Source: Gordonia amarae NBRC 15530 (lineage in GTDB: Bacteria; Actinomycetota; Actinomycetes; Mycobacteriales; Mycobacteriaceae). From it: a stretch of 64,000 nt of DNA. A program made the translations under genes and the position numbers. Under the pieces are notes generated by a model. The model had not been told where the DNA came from and ran no database searches. It was given only the letters and a program-made list of their open reading frames with translations. Each line of letters opens with the position of its first letter. Position 1 is the stretch's first letter. The DNA lies in NCBI RefSeq assembly GCF_000241345.1, contig NZ_BAED01000033.1, positions 1-64,000 of the forward strand, written 5' to 3'. Of this stretch, positions 1 to 10,685 are shown in pieces.

Positions 1-1
1 T

Positions 2-616
2 CTCACCCTGACCGAACGTCGCATCGGGATCGTGGGCGCCAACGGCAGCGGCAAGTCGACCCTCGCCCGGATGCTCAACGCCCTGGTCGTCCCGGACGCC
101 GGGACCGTCACCGTCAACGGCCTGAATGTGGCCAAGAACAAGCGGCAGGTGCGCCGGGACGTCGGATTCATCTTCTCCGACCCGGACCGGCAGATCATCA
201 TGCCGACGGTGCGTGAGGATATCGAGCTGTCGTTGCGGCGCACGTCGCTGGGCAAGGACGAACGGGCGCGCAAGGCCGTCGAGGTGCTCACCCGGTTCGG
301 CCTCGGTGGGCATCTCGACCATCCGGCGAACCGGCTCTCGGGTGGGCAGAAACAGCTTCTCGCGCTGGCGTCGATCCTGGTGACCGAGCCGCGGGTGATC
401 GTCGCCGACGAACCGACCACTCTGCTCGACCTACGTAACGCCGGGCTGCTGCGGCGCACCTTCGCCGGGCTCGACGAACAGCTCATCGTCGTCACGCACG
501 ACCTGGACTTCGTGGACGACTTCGACCGCGTGATCGTCATCGATGACGGCCGGGTGGCCGCCGACGACTCCCCCGCCGCCGCGCTCGCGTTCTACAGGAA
601 GATGATGGCCGCATGA
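2..616 (+). CDS. ECF transporter ATP-binding subunit, 5' end outside the window
   Basis: ATPase of an energy-coupling-factor importer (vitamin or metal uptake), acting on the cytoplasmic face of the membrane. The frame is open from base 2, and residues before the GTG at 32 (LTLTERRIGIV) already fit an ABC ATPase, so the gene starts upstream. Visible motifs are Walker A GANGSGKST, signature LSGGQKQ, Walker B VIVADEPTTLLD and the switch histidine VVTHD. The stop overlaps the next start as ATGA, coupling it to the EcfT-like subunit. The pair resembles BioM/BioN or CbiO/CbiQ; the substrate-binding S component is not in view, so the substrate is unknown. Confidence 0.9.
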   Translation, partial: LTLTERRIGIVGANGSGKSTLARMLNALVVPDAGTVTVNGLNVAKNKRQVRRDVGFIFSDPDRQIIMPTVREDIELSLRRTSLGKDERARKAVEVLTRFGLGGHLDHPANRLSGGQKQLLALASILVTEPRVIVADEPTTLLDLRNAGLLRRTFAGLDEQLIVVTHDLDFVDDFDRVIVIDDGRVAADDSPAAALAFYRKMMAA

Positions 617-1215
617 CGGTGCTCGGGGTGTACCGCCCGGGTTCGACGCCGCTGCACCGGATGCCGCCGGGGATCAAACTCGTCGCGCTCGCCGCGATGA
701 TTCTGACGATCTCATTGACGGTGCGCTCGCTGCTGTCATTGGCCGTGGCCGCCGGGTGTGTGGCGGCGGTGTACGCGCTCGCCCGCGTCGGGCCGCTCAC
801 CGCGTGGCGGCAGCTGCGGCCGATGCTGTGGATGCTGGTGCTGATCTTCGTCTTTCAGACGATCTTCACCGGCTGGGAGCGGGCGGTGATCGTGTGCGGC
901 GTCCTGGTCACGTCGATGGCGCTGGCCACCGTGGTGACGCTCACGACCCGCACCACCGATACCCTCGATGCCCTCACCAGGGCGATGAACCCGTTGCGGC
1001 GCTTCGGTTTTCCCGTCGATCACTTGGCGATGGCGCTGGCGCTGACCATCCGCGCCATCCCGTTGATGGTGGAGGTGGTGCGCGAGGTGGACGAGGCCCG
1101 CAAGGCCCGCGGACTGCGCCCGGGCCCACGGATCCTGGTGGCACCCATCGTGATCGCCGCCCTGCGCACCGCCGAGGGGTTCGCCGACACGCTCACCGCC
1201 CGCGGCCTCGACTGA
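613..1215 (+). CDS. ecfT: ECF transporter transmembrane subunit EcfT (BioN/CbiQ-like)
   Basis: Membrane scaffold that links the ATPase to the substrate-binding S component of an ECF importer. The 200 residues contain several hydrophobic segments (about 20-60, 70-105 and 125-150). A C-terminal cytoplasmic part carries the two Ala-Arg-Gly coupling motifs typical of EcfT, EARKARG near 165 and TARG near 196, which dock on the ATPases. The start overlaps the ATPase stop by 4 bases. It is the last gene of the operon and faces guaB3 tail to tail across a repeated palindrome. Substrate not determinable. Confidence 0.88.
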   Translation: MTVLGVYRPGSTPLHRMPPGIKLVALAAMILTISLTVRSLLSLAVAAGCVAAVYALARVGPLTAWRQLRPMLWMLVLIFVFQTIFTGWERAVIVCGVLVTSMALATVVTLTTRTTDTLDALTRAMNPLRRFGFPVDHLAMALALTIRAIPLMVEVVREVDEARKARGLRPGPRILVAPIVIAALRTAEGFADTLTARGLD

Positions 1216-1224
1216 ACCCCCTCG

Positions 1225-1327
1225 CCGGTTGAGGTGCGAGCTTGCGAGCCTCGAAACCCGGTGAGCTGACAATGTCGTCTCACCGGGTTTCGAGGCTCGT
1301 CGCTAACGCTCCTCACACCTCAACCGG
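1225..1327. repeat. Imperfect inverted repeat; full copy of a dispersed intergenic element
   Basis: Left arm 1225-1265 and right arm 1279-1327 are reverse complements except for a short divergent insert in the middle; both outer ends read CCGGTTGAGGTG. It lies between the convergent ends of ecfT and guaB3, where it could act as a bidirectional terminator. The right arm recurs almost unchanged at 8120-8168, also between convergent genes, so it is a dispersed element rather than a simple local terminator. Confidence 0.8.
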
Positions 1328-1362
1328 CGGTGGGGCGGAGGGCGGTGCGGAGCTCTACAGCG

Positions 1363-2523
1363 TCACGCGCGGGCCGACAGACCCACCTTCTGGAATTCCT
1401 TGAGGTCGCAGTAACCGGCCTTGGCCATTGCGCGCCGCAGCGCACCGACAAAGTTCAGCTCGCCGTACGGATCGTCGGACGGTCCGCGCAGGACCTGCGC
1501 CAGTTCGGGACGGTCCTCGTCGGTGGCCACCTGTAGCAGCGCACCGCGCGGGGTGTCGGGGTGGGCGGCGGCCGACGGCCAGTACCAGCCGCGGCCGGGG
1601 GCCTGCGCGGCGGTGGCGAGCGGGGTACCGAGGACGGCGGCATCGGCACCGCAGGCGATGGCCTTGATGAGGTCGCCGGAGGTGTGGATGTCGCCGTCGG
1701 CGATGACGTGCACGTACCGGCCACCGGTCTCGTCGAGGTAGTCGCGGCGGGCGGCGGCTGCGTCGGCGATGGCGGTGGCCATGGGCACACCGATGCCGAG
1801 AACCTCACCGGTGGTGGTTGATCCGGCGGTGGAACCGTAGCCGACGATGACACCTGCCGCGCCGGTGCGCATCAGGTGCAGCGCGGTGCGGTGGTCGTGG
1901 ACACCACCGGCGATCACCGGCACGTCGAGGTCGGAGATGAATGTCTTGAGGTTGAGCGGCGGACCGGATTCGCCGGTTTCCCGGTCGGTCTGGGCGACAT
2001 GTTCGGCGGAGATGATCGTGCCGTGCACGACAAGCAGTTCAACACCGGCGGCGAGCAGCGCCGGGGTGAGTTCGGGGGCGTGCTGCGGGCTGACCCGCAC
2101 CGAGGTGGTCACGCCCGCCTCGCGGACCCGTGCCACGGCCTGCCCGAGAAGTTCGGGGTCGAGCGGGGCCCGGTGCAGTTCCTGCAGGCAGCGCACGGCG
2201 GCCCGCGGATCGGGGTCGGTGGTGGCGACATCGATGAGCTGGTCGATCTTGTTCTCGACATCCCGGTGCCGGGCCCACAGACCTTCGCCGTTGATGACGC
2301 CGAGCGCGCCGAGCGTGCCCAGTTCGATCGCCACCTCGGGTGAGACGAGCGCGTCGGTGGGGTGGCTCAGGATCGGGGCGTCGAACCGGTAGGCGTCGAT
2401 CTGCCAGGCGGTGGACACATCTTTGGACGAGCGGGTTCGACGCGACGGTACGACACTGATGTCGTCGAGTTCGTAGGTCCGCCGGGCCGTGCGGCCCATT
2501 CCGATATCGACAAGGTCACGCAC
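1363..2523 (-). CDS. guaB3: GuaB3 family IMP dehydrogenase-related protein
   Basis: Actinobacterial paralogue of IMP dehydrogenase that lacks the CBS pair (386 residues against about 500 for GuaB2). The start region GMGRTARRTYELDDISVVPSRRTRS and the C-terminal AKAGYCDLKEFQKVGL match the mycobacterial GuaB3 family as I remember it. The TIM-barrel phosphate-binding part is visible as GAAGVIVGYG and GADAAVLGTPLA. The GTG start is preceded by GAAAGG on the coding strand. It lies 80 bases after guaB2 on the same strand and is probably co-transcribed, as in M. tuberculosis (Rv3411c-Rv3410c). The enzymatic role of GuaB3 in purine metabolism is not settled from sequence. Confidence 0.93.
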   Translation of the reverse strand: MRDLVDIGMGRTARRTYELDDISVVPSRRTRSSKDVSTAWQIDAYRFDAPILSHPTDALVSPEVAIELGTLGALGVINGEGLWARHRDVENKIDQLIDVATTDPDPRAAVRCLQELHRAPLDPELLGQAVARVREAGVTTSVRVSPQHAPELTPALLAAGVELLVVHGTIISAEHVAQTDRETGESGPPLNLKTFISDLDVPVIAGGVHDHRTALHLMRTGAAGVIVGYGSTAGSTTTGEVLGIGVPMATAIADAAAARRDYLDETGGRYVHVIADGDIHTSGDLIKAIACGADAAVLGTPLATAAQAPGRGWYWPSAAAHPDTPRGALLQVATDEDRPELAQVLRGPSDDPYGELNFVGALRRAMAKAGYCDLKEFQKVGLSARA

Positions 2524-2603
2524 CGTTGCGCCTTTCTGCTGGTGACGGGGAGCTCACATGGTCGTGCCCGGGACGCCGTCGGGCGCCTCGGGCACGAACG
2601 CGG

Positions 2604-4250
<1,647 letters not shown>

Positions 4251-4297
4251 TCCGACGGATACACCGTGTGGGGTGGGTGATCGGTTACCGTGGACTC

Positions 4298-4693
4298 GTG
4301 CGTGATCATTTCCCACCCGGCCTTCCGCCAGATCCGTTCGCGGGCGATCCCAGCGACCCGTCGGCCGCGCTGGACGCGATCGAACCCGGTATCCCGCTCG
4401 ATGAGAGCGAACGGATGGCCGTCGAGGAGGATCTGGCCGATCTGGCGGTGTATGAGGCGCTGCTGGCCCCTCGGGGTGTGCGCGGTCTGGTGGTGATGTG
4501 TGAGGACTGCCGCGAGGATCACTACCACGATTGGGAGATGCTGCGGGCAAATCTGCTGCAGCTGCTGGTGGACGGCACGGTGCGCCCGCACGAGCCGGCT
4601 GTCGATCCGCGGCCCGATGACTACGTGACGTGGGACTACTGCCGCGGCTACGCCGACGCGCATGGCCACTTCATCGGCGGCCACGACCACTGA
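4298..4693 (+). CDS. DUF5319 domain-containing protein (Rv3412-like)
   Basis: Small acidic protein (131 residues) of unknown function, conserved at this place in mycobacteria. The GTG at 4298 (VRDHFPPGLPPDPFAGDP) is chosen because the family begins there; the upstream frame to 4211 is non-coding in appearance. Conserved features are DLAVYEALLAPRGVRGLVVMCEDCREDHYHDWEMLRANLLQLL and DYVTWDYCRGYADA. A CxxC pair plus nearby His residues hint at metal binding, which is not shown. Divergent from guaB; ends at a strong hairpin. Confidence 0.88.
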   Translation: MRDHFPPGLPPDPFAGDPSDPSAALDAIEPGIPLDESERMAVEEDLADLAVYEALLAPRGVRGLVVMCEDCREDHYHDWEMLRANLLQLLVDGTVRPHEPAVDPRPDDYVTWDYCRGYADAHGHFIGGHDH

Positions 4694-4710
4694 CCCCATT
4701 GCACTGTTGA

Positions 4711-4745
4711 CAATGCCGGCACCGCGGTCCACGGTGCCGGCATTG
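4711..4745. terminator. Bidirectional terminator-like hairpin
   Basis: A perfect 14-base stem (CAATGCCGGCACCG, 4711-4724, with its complement at 4732-4745) and a 7-base loop. It lies between the convergent ends of the DUF5319 gene and rsdA. There is no strong U tract, as is common in actinobacteria. Confidence 0.75.
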
Positions 4746-4778
4746 CCGTTGTTGTACTCGAACGTCGGTGCCGCGTTG

Positions 4779-5720
4779 TCAGCTCGACGGTGAGGTCGTC
4801 TCCGCCTCGGTGGGGTCGGGGGTCTCGTCCGGGGTCGTCGGCTCGACGGTCGTCTTGCTGGCCGTGGTCGTCGGCGGCACCGTGGTGGTGGGCGGCTTAC
4901 TGGTCGACGGCGGCGTGCTCGGCGGGCTGAGCATGACGGTCTCGGACCGGTCGACCGTCTCGGATTCGGTGACCGTGGTGTCGGTACGGTCGCCGGGATC
5001 GGTGTCGGTGGTGCCGGGATCGTTGGTGACGGTCGTCTCGTCGGTGAGGCTGGCCGAGGTGCTCTTGTGCTTGCTGCTCTTGCTCGCCTTGCTGCTGCTG
5101 GTGGCTTTTTCTGCGCTGTCGTCCTTGAGCCGCTCGATCCACTCTTTCATCCGGCGCCGGGTCTCCTCGTCCTTGACCGGTTTCAGGTCTTCGGAGGCTT
5201 TGGAGATCAGGCTGTTGGCCGACGACAGGTCGCCGGTCTGGACGGCCGACTGCGCTTGTTCGAGGTTGTCCTTGGCCTGGACCATGGCCTTGGTCTGCTG
5301 GGCCTGCTCGGCGAAGACCACCGATTTGACTCCCCAGAGGGTGTCGCCCGGCTGGGCGCCTTCGGACACGACGATGAGGCCTGCGGCGGCGACCACAGCG
5401 ACGGCGGCGGCACCGGAGACCACCCGCAGGTGCCGCATGGCGCGGCGTCCGCGGCGGGGCGGTTCGGATGCGGCGATCGCGTGTTCGATCTCGTCGACGG
5501 TCGGCAGCGGTGGCAGCGGTTGGGACAGGCTTTCGTGCCGCCACCCGGACAGGAGGACAGCGAGCTGGTACTCGTTGTCGTCTCCGGTGAGAACGGGTGC
5601 GTCACGCGAGAGCGCGTTGAGGAACTCGTCGTCGGCCCGGAGGGCGTTGAAGTCGAGTTGTCCGTTGTCGGCAGTCAGATCCGGGTCATGGTCGTCCCAC
5701 TGCTGGTCGTGGTTGTTCAT
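4779..5720 (-). CDS. rsdA: Anti-sigma-D factor RsdA
   Basis: Membrane-anchored inhibitor that binds and holds SigD until released by proteolysis. The 313-residue protein has an N-terminal cytoplasmic sigma-binding part (LDFNALRADDEFLNAL followed by LLSGWRHES), one membrane helix at about 96-120 (VVSGAAAVAVVAAAGLIVV), an extracytoplasmic helical part, and a long Ser/Thr/Pro-rich tail from about 210. The start overlaps the sigD stop by 4 bases, the normal sigma/anti-sigma arrangement, and the locus order equals Rv3414c-Rv3413c. The Thr/Pro tail is probably a cell-wall spacer. Confidence 0.92.
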   Translation of the reverse strand: MNNHDQQWDDHDPDLTADNGQLDFNALRADDEFLNALSRDAPVLTGDDNEYQLAVLLSGWRHESLSQPLPPLPTVDEIEHAIAASEPPRRGRRAMRHLRVVSGAAAVAVVAAAGLIVVSEGAQPGDTLWGVKSVVFAEQAQQTKAMVQAKDNLEQAQSAVQTGDLSSANSLISKASEDLKPVKDEETRRRMKEWIERLKDDSAEKATSSSKASKSSKHKSTSASLTDETTVTNDPGTTDTDPGDRTDTTVTESETVDRSETVMLSPPSTPPSTSKPPTTTVPPTTTASKTTVEPTTPDETPDPTEAETTSPSS

Positions 5721-6292
5721 CGCGGATCACCTGCCTTACTGATGTGTTTCTTGAGCCGGGCCAGTGCCCGATGTTGTGCGACTCGTACCGCGCCCGCCGT
5801 GGACCCGACGGCTGCGGCGGTTTCTTCTGCCGACAGTCCGACGACCAGGCGCAGGACGAGTACTTCGCGTTGTTTCTCCGGGAGCAGTTTGAGGAGGTCT
5901 CGCATTTGCCGGCCGGCGTCGGCGTCGAGGGCCAGTTGTTCGGGACCCGCGACGCCCGTGGACATTTCTGGAACGTCTTCCACGGGGTCGGATCGGACCC
6001 GGCCCGCCACCCTCATCGCGTCGGCAACCTTGTGCGATGCGATTCCGTACACGAAGGCCATGAAGGGCCTGCCCTGCTCTTGATAGCGGGGCAGCGCCGT
6101 CATCACTGCCATCAACGCCTCCTGCGCGACATCATCAGCGGAGAACAAATGCCGTTCTCCGACTCCCAGACGTCCTCGGCAGTACCGCAGGATCGGCTCC
6201 TGCACACTTTCGAGAACTGACGTGAGTGCCGCACGGTCACCTTGCCGTGCGGCGCGGACCGCTTCGTCCAACTCACCATCTGTCAGTTTCAT
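5717..6292 (-). CDS. sigD: RNA polymerase sigma factor SigD (ECF)
   Basis: ECF sigma factor (191 residues) that directs RNA polymerase to a stress- and stationary-phase regulon in mycobacteria. Region 2 (DDVAQEALMAVMTALPRYQEQGRPFMAFVYGIASHKVADAMR, about 53-95) and region 4 (LLPEKQREVLVLRLVVGLSAEETAAAVGSTAGAVRVAQHRALARL, about 138-182) are complete. It is translationally coupled to rsdA. A direct repeat of CGTGTTAC sits just upstream of the start and may belong to an autoregulated promoter. Confidence 0.95.
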   Translation of the reverse strand: MKLTDGELDEAVRAARQGDRAALTSVLESVQEPILRYCRGRLGVGERHLFSADDVAQEALMAVMTALPRYQEQGRPFMAFVYGIASHKVADAMRVAGRVRSDPVEDVPEMSTGVAGPEQLALDADAGRQMRDLLKLLPEKQREVLVLRLVVGLSAEETAAAVGSTAGAVRVAQHRALARLKKHISKAGDPR

Positions 6293-6294
6293 CG

Positions 6295-6316
6295 CGTGTT
6301 ACGAACTCCGTGTTAC
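6295..6316 (-). promoter_or_regulatory. Direct repeat GTAACACG upstream of sigD
   Basis: CGTGTTAC occurs at 6295-6302 and again at 6309-6316 (period 14); on the sigD coding strand it reads GTAACACG twice, directly before the ATG. From memory, SigD -35 elements in mycobacteria have been described as GTAAC-like, so an autoregulated promoter is possible. The spacing to the ATG is very short, so this may instead be a repressor site. Confidence 0.3.
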
Positions 6317-6464
6317 ATAGTCGTAGCGGCCACTACCAGCAGTTTCATGCAGCTTTGTTGCGTGTCCGTGATCTCACTCGGTCCGGGAAGTGACCTCGGT
6401 CGGCCAGGACTGTCAGCCGGCGCCCTTCCGCACCGGTAACCCAACACACCTTAGCGAGGTTGCA

Positions 6465-7325
6465 TCACCGGCCGAATGACATCCCGCGCCGTGTCAGTTC
6501 CGCCTGCAGACGCTGGTTGTCGGCGGCGATGCCGGGGTCGGACACGAGGCCGCCGAGAAGTGCCGTCGCGGCCCATTCGAGCGGGAGCAGTCCGGAGGCC
6601 GCGGTGATCTGCCGGCATCGCTGTCCGCGCTCGATCGCCGCGTCGGTCCGTCCGGCGGCGGCGTCGACGGCCGCGGCGATGAGTTCCGTCTTGACGCGAT
6701 GCCTGGTGTATCGGTCGGCGGGCAGGGTCTCCAGCAGGCCCAGTCCGGCCTGCGCGTGAGTCCGCGCCGCGGCAGGGTCACCGCGGTAGAGGTCGAGTTC
6801 GGCGCTGACCCATTCGCATCGCAGGCGCGGGCGTACGCCGCATTCCCAATCCATGGCCTCCCAGTCAGCGGCTTCCGAGCCACCGGCCTCCCGGTCGGTG
6901 GCCGGATCGGTCACCGGCCCGGCGAGGGTTCGTGCCCGGCCGAGCAGACGCATGGACGCACCGAAGGCGAACCGGCCCAGGTTGTCGGCGGCGAGTCCGA
7001 CGAGTGCGTCCAGCCGGGCAGCGTAGGCCCATCCGTCGTCGGTGGCGCCCTCGCCCGTCGGCAACCCGATCACCGACAGCGCCCGGGCGTCGAGGATCAG
7101 GGCCTTGTCGTGGCCGCCGGCCTGACGGAGCAATGAGGCCCTGGTGCTCCGGCAGAGCGATTCGATCGGGGTGTCCCCCGCTCGCGCGGCGTCGGCGGCG
7201 AGGGCTTCGAGCCCGGTGTCGGCACGGGCGGCGTAGCCGACGGCCCCCTGTAGCACTGCCGCACGCCAGCGTTCGCGGCGGCCGGCGGATGAAGTCGGCC
7301 CATCCGGAGTCCCTGATTCAGTCAC
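6465..7325 (-). CDS. Conserved hypothetical protein, Rv3415c-like
   Basis: Protein of 286 residues, unknown function, in the position of Rv3415c between sigD and whiB3. It is Ala-rich and helical throughout, with regular leucines resembling helical (TPR-like) repeats: VGYAARADTGLEALAADAARAG, ESLCRSTRASLLRQAGGHDKALILDARAL, YRGDPAAARTHAQAGLGLLETL. No catalytic motif is seen. The GTG at 7325 is chosen because AAGGGG lies just ahead of it; a TTG at 7358 would add 11 residues. It is divergent from whiB3 across a long, less GC-rich spacer. Confidence 0.78.
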   Translation of the reverse strand: MTESGTPDGPTSSAGRRERWRAAVLQGAVGYAARADTGLEALAADAARAGDTPIESLCRSTRASLLRQAGGHDKALILDARALSVIGLPTGEGATDDGWAYAARLDALVGLAADNLGRFAFGASMRLLGRARTLAGPVTDPATDREAGGSEAADWEAMDWECGVRPRLRCEWVSAELDLYRGDPAAARTHAQAGLGLLETLPADRYTRHRVKTELIAAAVDAAAGRTDAAIERGQRCRQITAASGLLPLEWAATALLGGLVSDPGIAADNQRLQAELTRRGMSFGR

Positions 7326-7757
7326 CAAACCCCTTGTGATCAGCGGAAATCGTGGCAAACGTCACTCTCATCGATACAGTTTGCACGAATTTAACACGGT
7401 GGACCCAAAGGTTAATCGGGGCCAAAGGTGACGGCCGCATGTTGTGCTCATGTCATGCAGGTTACGTGATACAGGACAAGAAACTTTTGAAAAGGTACTG
7501 CGGCTACCGGTGAGTAGCCGGCCATAATCGGCGGATCATGCTCTGCCACAATAAAAGTCCTTGCCCACTCGGTGGTATGAAACCCCTCGCACAATGCCGC
7601 CCCGACGGGTGCGGACCATACAACATCCCGTTAACAATTGGGGAATCTTTGGAACCTTTTGTCCGGTTTGGAGCCATATTGACTCCGTTTCTTTCACGGA
7701 TTTAGTGTTTTTTCATGCACCGGCCAGAGCGGCCAGATCGAACAAGGAGTTGCAGCC
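7326..7757. other. 432-base non-coding spacer upstream of whiB3, visibly AT-richer than the genes
   Basis: No plausible gene on either strand. The DNA is rich in A/T runs compared with its surroundings. It carries short inverted pieces such as CCGTTTCTTTCACGG near 7685 and a good ribosome site AAGGAG at about 7744 for whiB3. TTGACT at about 7679 could be a -35 box but the -10 is poor. A long regulated 5' leader for whiB3 is the likely content. Confidence 0.55.
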
Positions 7758-8051
7758 ATGCCTCAGCCCAATCATCTTCCCGGCCCCAACGCTGACATCT
7801 GGGATTGGCAGATGCAGGGACTGTGCAGGGGTGTGGATTCGTCGATGTTCTTCCACCCCGATGGCGAGCGTGGCCGGGCCCGGGCCCAGCGCGAACGACG
7901 TGCCAAGGAGATGTGTCACCGTTGCCCTGTTATCGCCCAGTGCCGCGAGCACGCTCTCGCGGTTGCCGAGCCGTATGGCATCTGGGGCGGGCTGAGCGAG
8001 TCCGAACGCAGCATCCTGATGAAGCGTGGCGTAGGCCGCCGCATCGCCTGA
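7758..8051 (+). CDS. whiB3: Redox-sensing transcriptional regulator WhiB3
   Basis: Iron-sulfur regulator of the WhiB family. In mycobacteria WhiB3 binds a [4Fe-4S] cluster, senses NO/O2 and redox state, and controls lipid synthesis. The 97 residues contain the four cluster cysteines C23, C53, C56 and C62 (CxxC with CxxxxxC) and the turn motif GIWGG at 74-78, followed by a basic tail. The N-terminus MPQPNHLPGPNADIWDWQ is nearly that of M. tuberculosis WhiB3. An AAGGAG ribosome site lies 9 bases upstream. Its position between the Rv3415c-like gene and groEL1 matches Rv3416. Confidence 0.95.
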   Translation: MPQPNHLPGPNADIWDWQMQGLCRGVDSSMFFHPDGERGRARAQRERRAKEMCHRCPVIAQCREHALAVAEPYGIWGGLSESERSILMKRGVGRRIA

Positions 8052-8063
8052 CAGCGACAAGCA

Positions 8064-8097
8064 AGAAGGGGCACCCGCCAACGCGGGTGCCCCTTCT
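8064..8097 (+). terminator. Terminator hairpin of whiB3
   Basis: Perfect 15-base stem (AGAAGGGGCACCCGC, 8064-8078, with its complement at 8083-8097) and a 4-base loop, followed by TCGTTCTTGCT. Located 13 bases after the whiB3 stop. Confidence 0.85.
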
Positions 8098-8119
8098 CGT
8101 TCTTGCTGACACGGTCAGC

Positions 8120-8168
8120 TCACCAGGTTTCGAGGCTCGTCGCTAACGCTCCTCACACCTCAACCGGC
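8120..8168. repeat. Solo arm of the dispersed intergenic element
   Basis: These 49 bases equal the right arm at 1279-1327 with a single G-to-A change (CACCAGG for CACCGGG). Here only one arm is present, so it cannot form the long hairpin. Like the first copy, it sits between convergent genes (whiB3 and groEL1). Confidence 0.8.
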
Positions 8169-8251
8169 TGACGGTAACCCACAGGGAGGAGATCCCCTCC
8201 GGCTGACGTTGCTCAACAGGCCGCTGCCAACGCGACACCATGTTTGGCCGC

Positions 8252-8361
8252 GCGGTGAGATAGGGCGGAGCGACCCGTTCTGGAGCGACGACACGCGAGC
8301 GAGGTACGAGCCCCGCGTGGTCGGAGTGAAGAACGGGGCCAGCGCAGCCCTATCTCACCGC
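8252..8361. repeat. Large imperfect palindrome downstream of groEL1
   Basis: A perfect 15-base inverted repeat (GCGGTGAGATAGGGC at 8252-8266, its complement at 8347-8361) encloses 80 bases that themselves pair in patches (CCCGTTC against GAACGGG; CGCG and GAGCGA-like pieces). It ends 10 bases beyond the groEL1 stop. It could be a terminator or a small non-coding, MITE-like element; no encoded protein is supported. Confidence 0.6.
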
Positions 8362-8370
8362 AGATTCAGC

Positions 8371-10056
<1,686 letters not shown>

Positions 10057-10077
10057 TCAGGGCCGCGGATAGCCGTC

Positions 10078-10108
10078 CGCCCCGGGCCCCTGTGCGGGCT
10101 CCGGGGCG
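10078..10108 (-). other. GC-rich hairpin between groES and groEL1
   Basis: CGCCCCGG at 10078-10085 pairs with CCGGGGCG at 10101-10108, with further partial pairing inside. It lies in the unusually long groES-groEL1 gap and could attenuate read-through or mark an mRNA processing site, lowering GroEL1 relative to GroES. Confidence 0.45.
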
Positions 10109-10158
10109 GAATGGCCAGGTGGCGCGGGACGCTTATGGTCTCCGCTGCGCCGGGTGTG

Positions 10159-10458
10159 TCAGCCGATCACGGCCAGCACGTCGCGTGCCGACAGGATCAG
10201 GTATTCCTGACCCGAGTACTTGATCTCGGTGCCGCCGTACTTGCTGTAGATGACGGTGTCGCCTTCTTTGACGTCGACCGGGATGCGGTTTTCGCCTTCG
10301 TCGTCCCAGCGGCCGGGGCCCACTGCGATGACTTTGCCTTCCTGCGGCTTCTCCTTGGCGGTGTCGGGGATGACCAGACCCGACGCGGTGGTCGTCTCGG
10401 CCTCGACTGCCTGCACCAGGATCTTGTCCTCAAGCGGCTTGATGTTCACGCTCGCCAC
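10159..10458 (-). CDS. groES: Co-chaperonin GroES
   Basis: 10-kDa heptameric lid of the chaperonin (99 residues). The body ([48 protein letters not shown], ending [15 protein letters not shown]) is almost identical to mycobacterial GroES, including the mobile loop near residues 17-34. The GTG at 10458 is chosen: it fits the family start and has GAGGA 9 bases upstream. A TTG at 10473 would add five residues and is not needed. Preceded by a CIRCE operator, so HrcA control is expected. Confidence 0.96.
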   Translation of the reverse strand: MASVNIKPLEDKILVQAVEAETTTASGLVIPDTAKEKPQEGKVIAVGPGRWDDEGENRIPVDVKEGDTVIYSKYGGTEIKYSGQEYLILSARDVLAVIG

Positions 10459-10576
10459 GATGTGCGTCCTCAACTTTCGATACTGAGTATGTGATCGGTG
10501 TTCCGATACGTACGTGGGTGGCGCCCTGTCCCGTAGCCGCGTCGTCGCGGGTGCCGTGGCTTCGTACAGTGCCCAC

Positions 10577-10601
10577 TAGCACTCTATACATGCGAGTGCC
10601 A
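10577..10601 (-). promoter_or_regulatory. CIRCE operator (HrcA binding site) of groES-groEL1
   Basis: TAGCACTC, nine bases, then GAGTGCCA: this matches the CIRCE consensus TTAGCACTC-N9-GAGTGCTAA at nearly every arm position. On the groES strand TTGAGT and TAGAGT, 17 bases apart, overlap it and could be the -35/-10 boxes, so HrcA binding would block the promoter. It is about 120 bases upstream of groES. Confidence 0.85.
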
Positions 10602-10685
10602 GCACTCAAGGTTCCAGGGTGCAAAAACGCCGTCCGGGTTGATCGCTGTCAGCGAACCCGCCCCGGAGTACGCGGCCCGGCGGGT

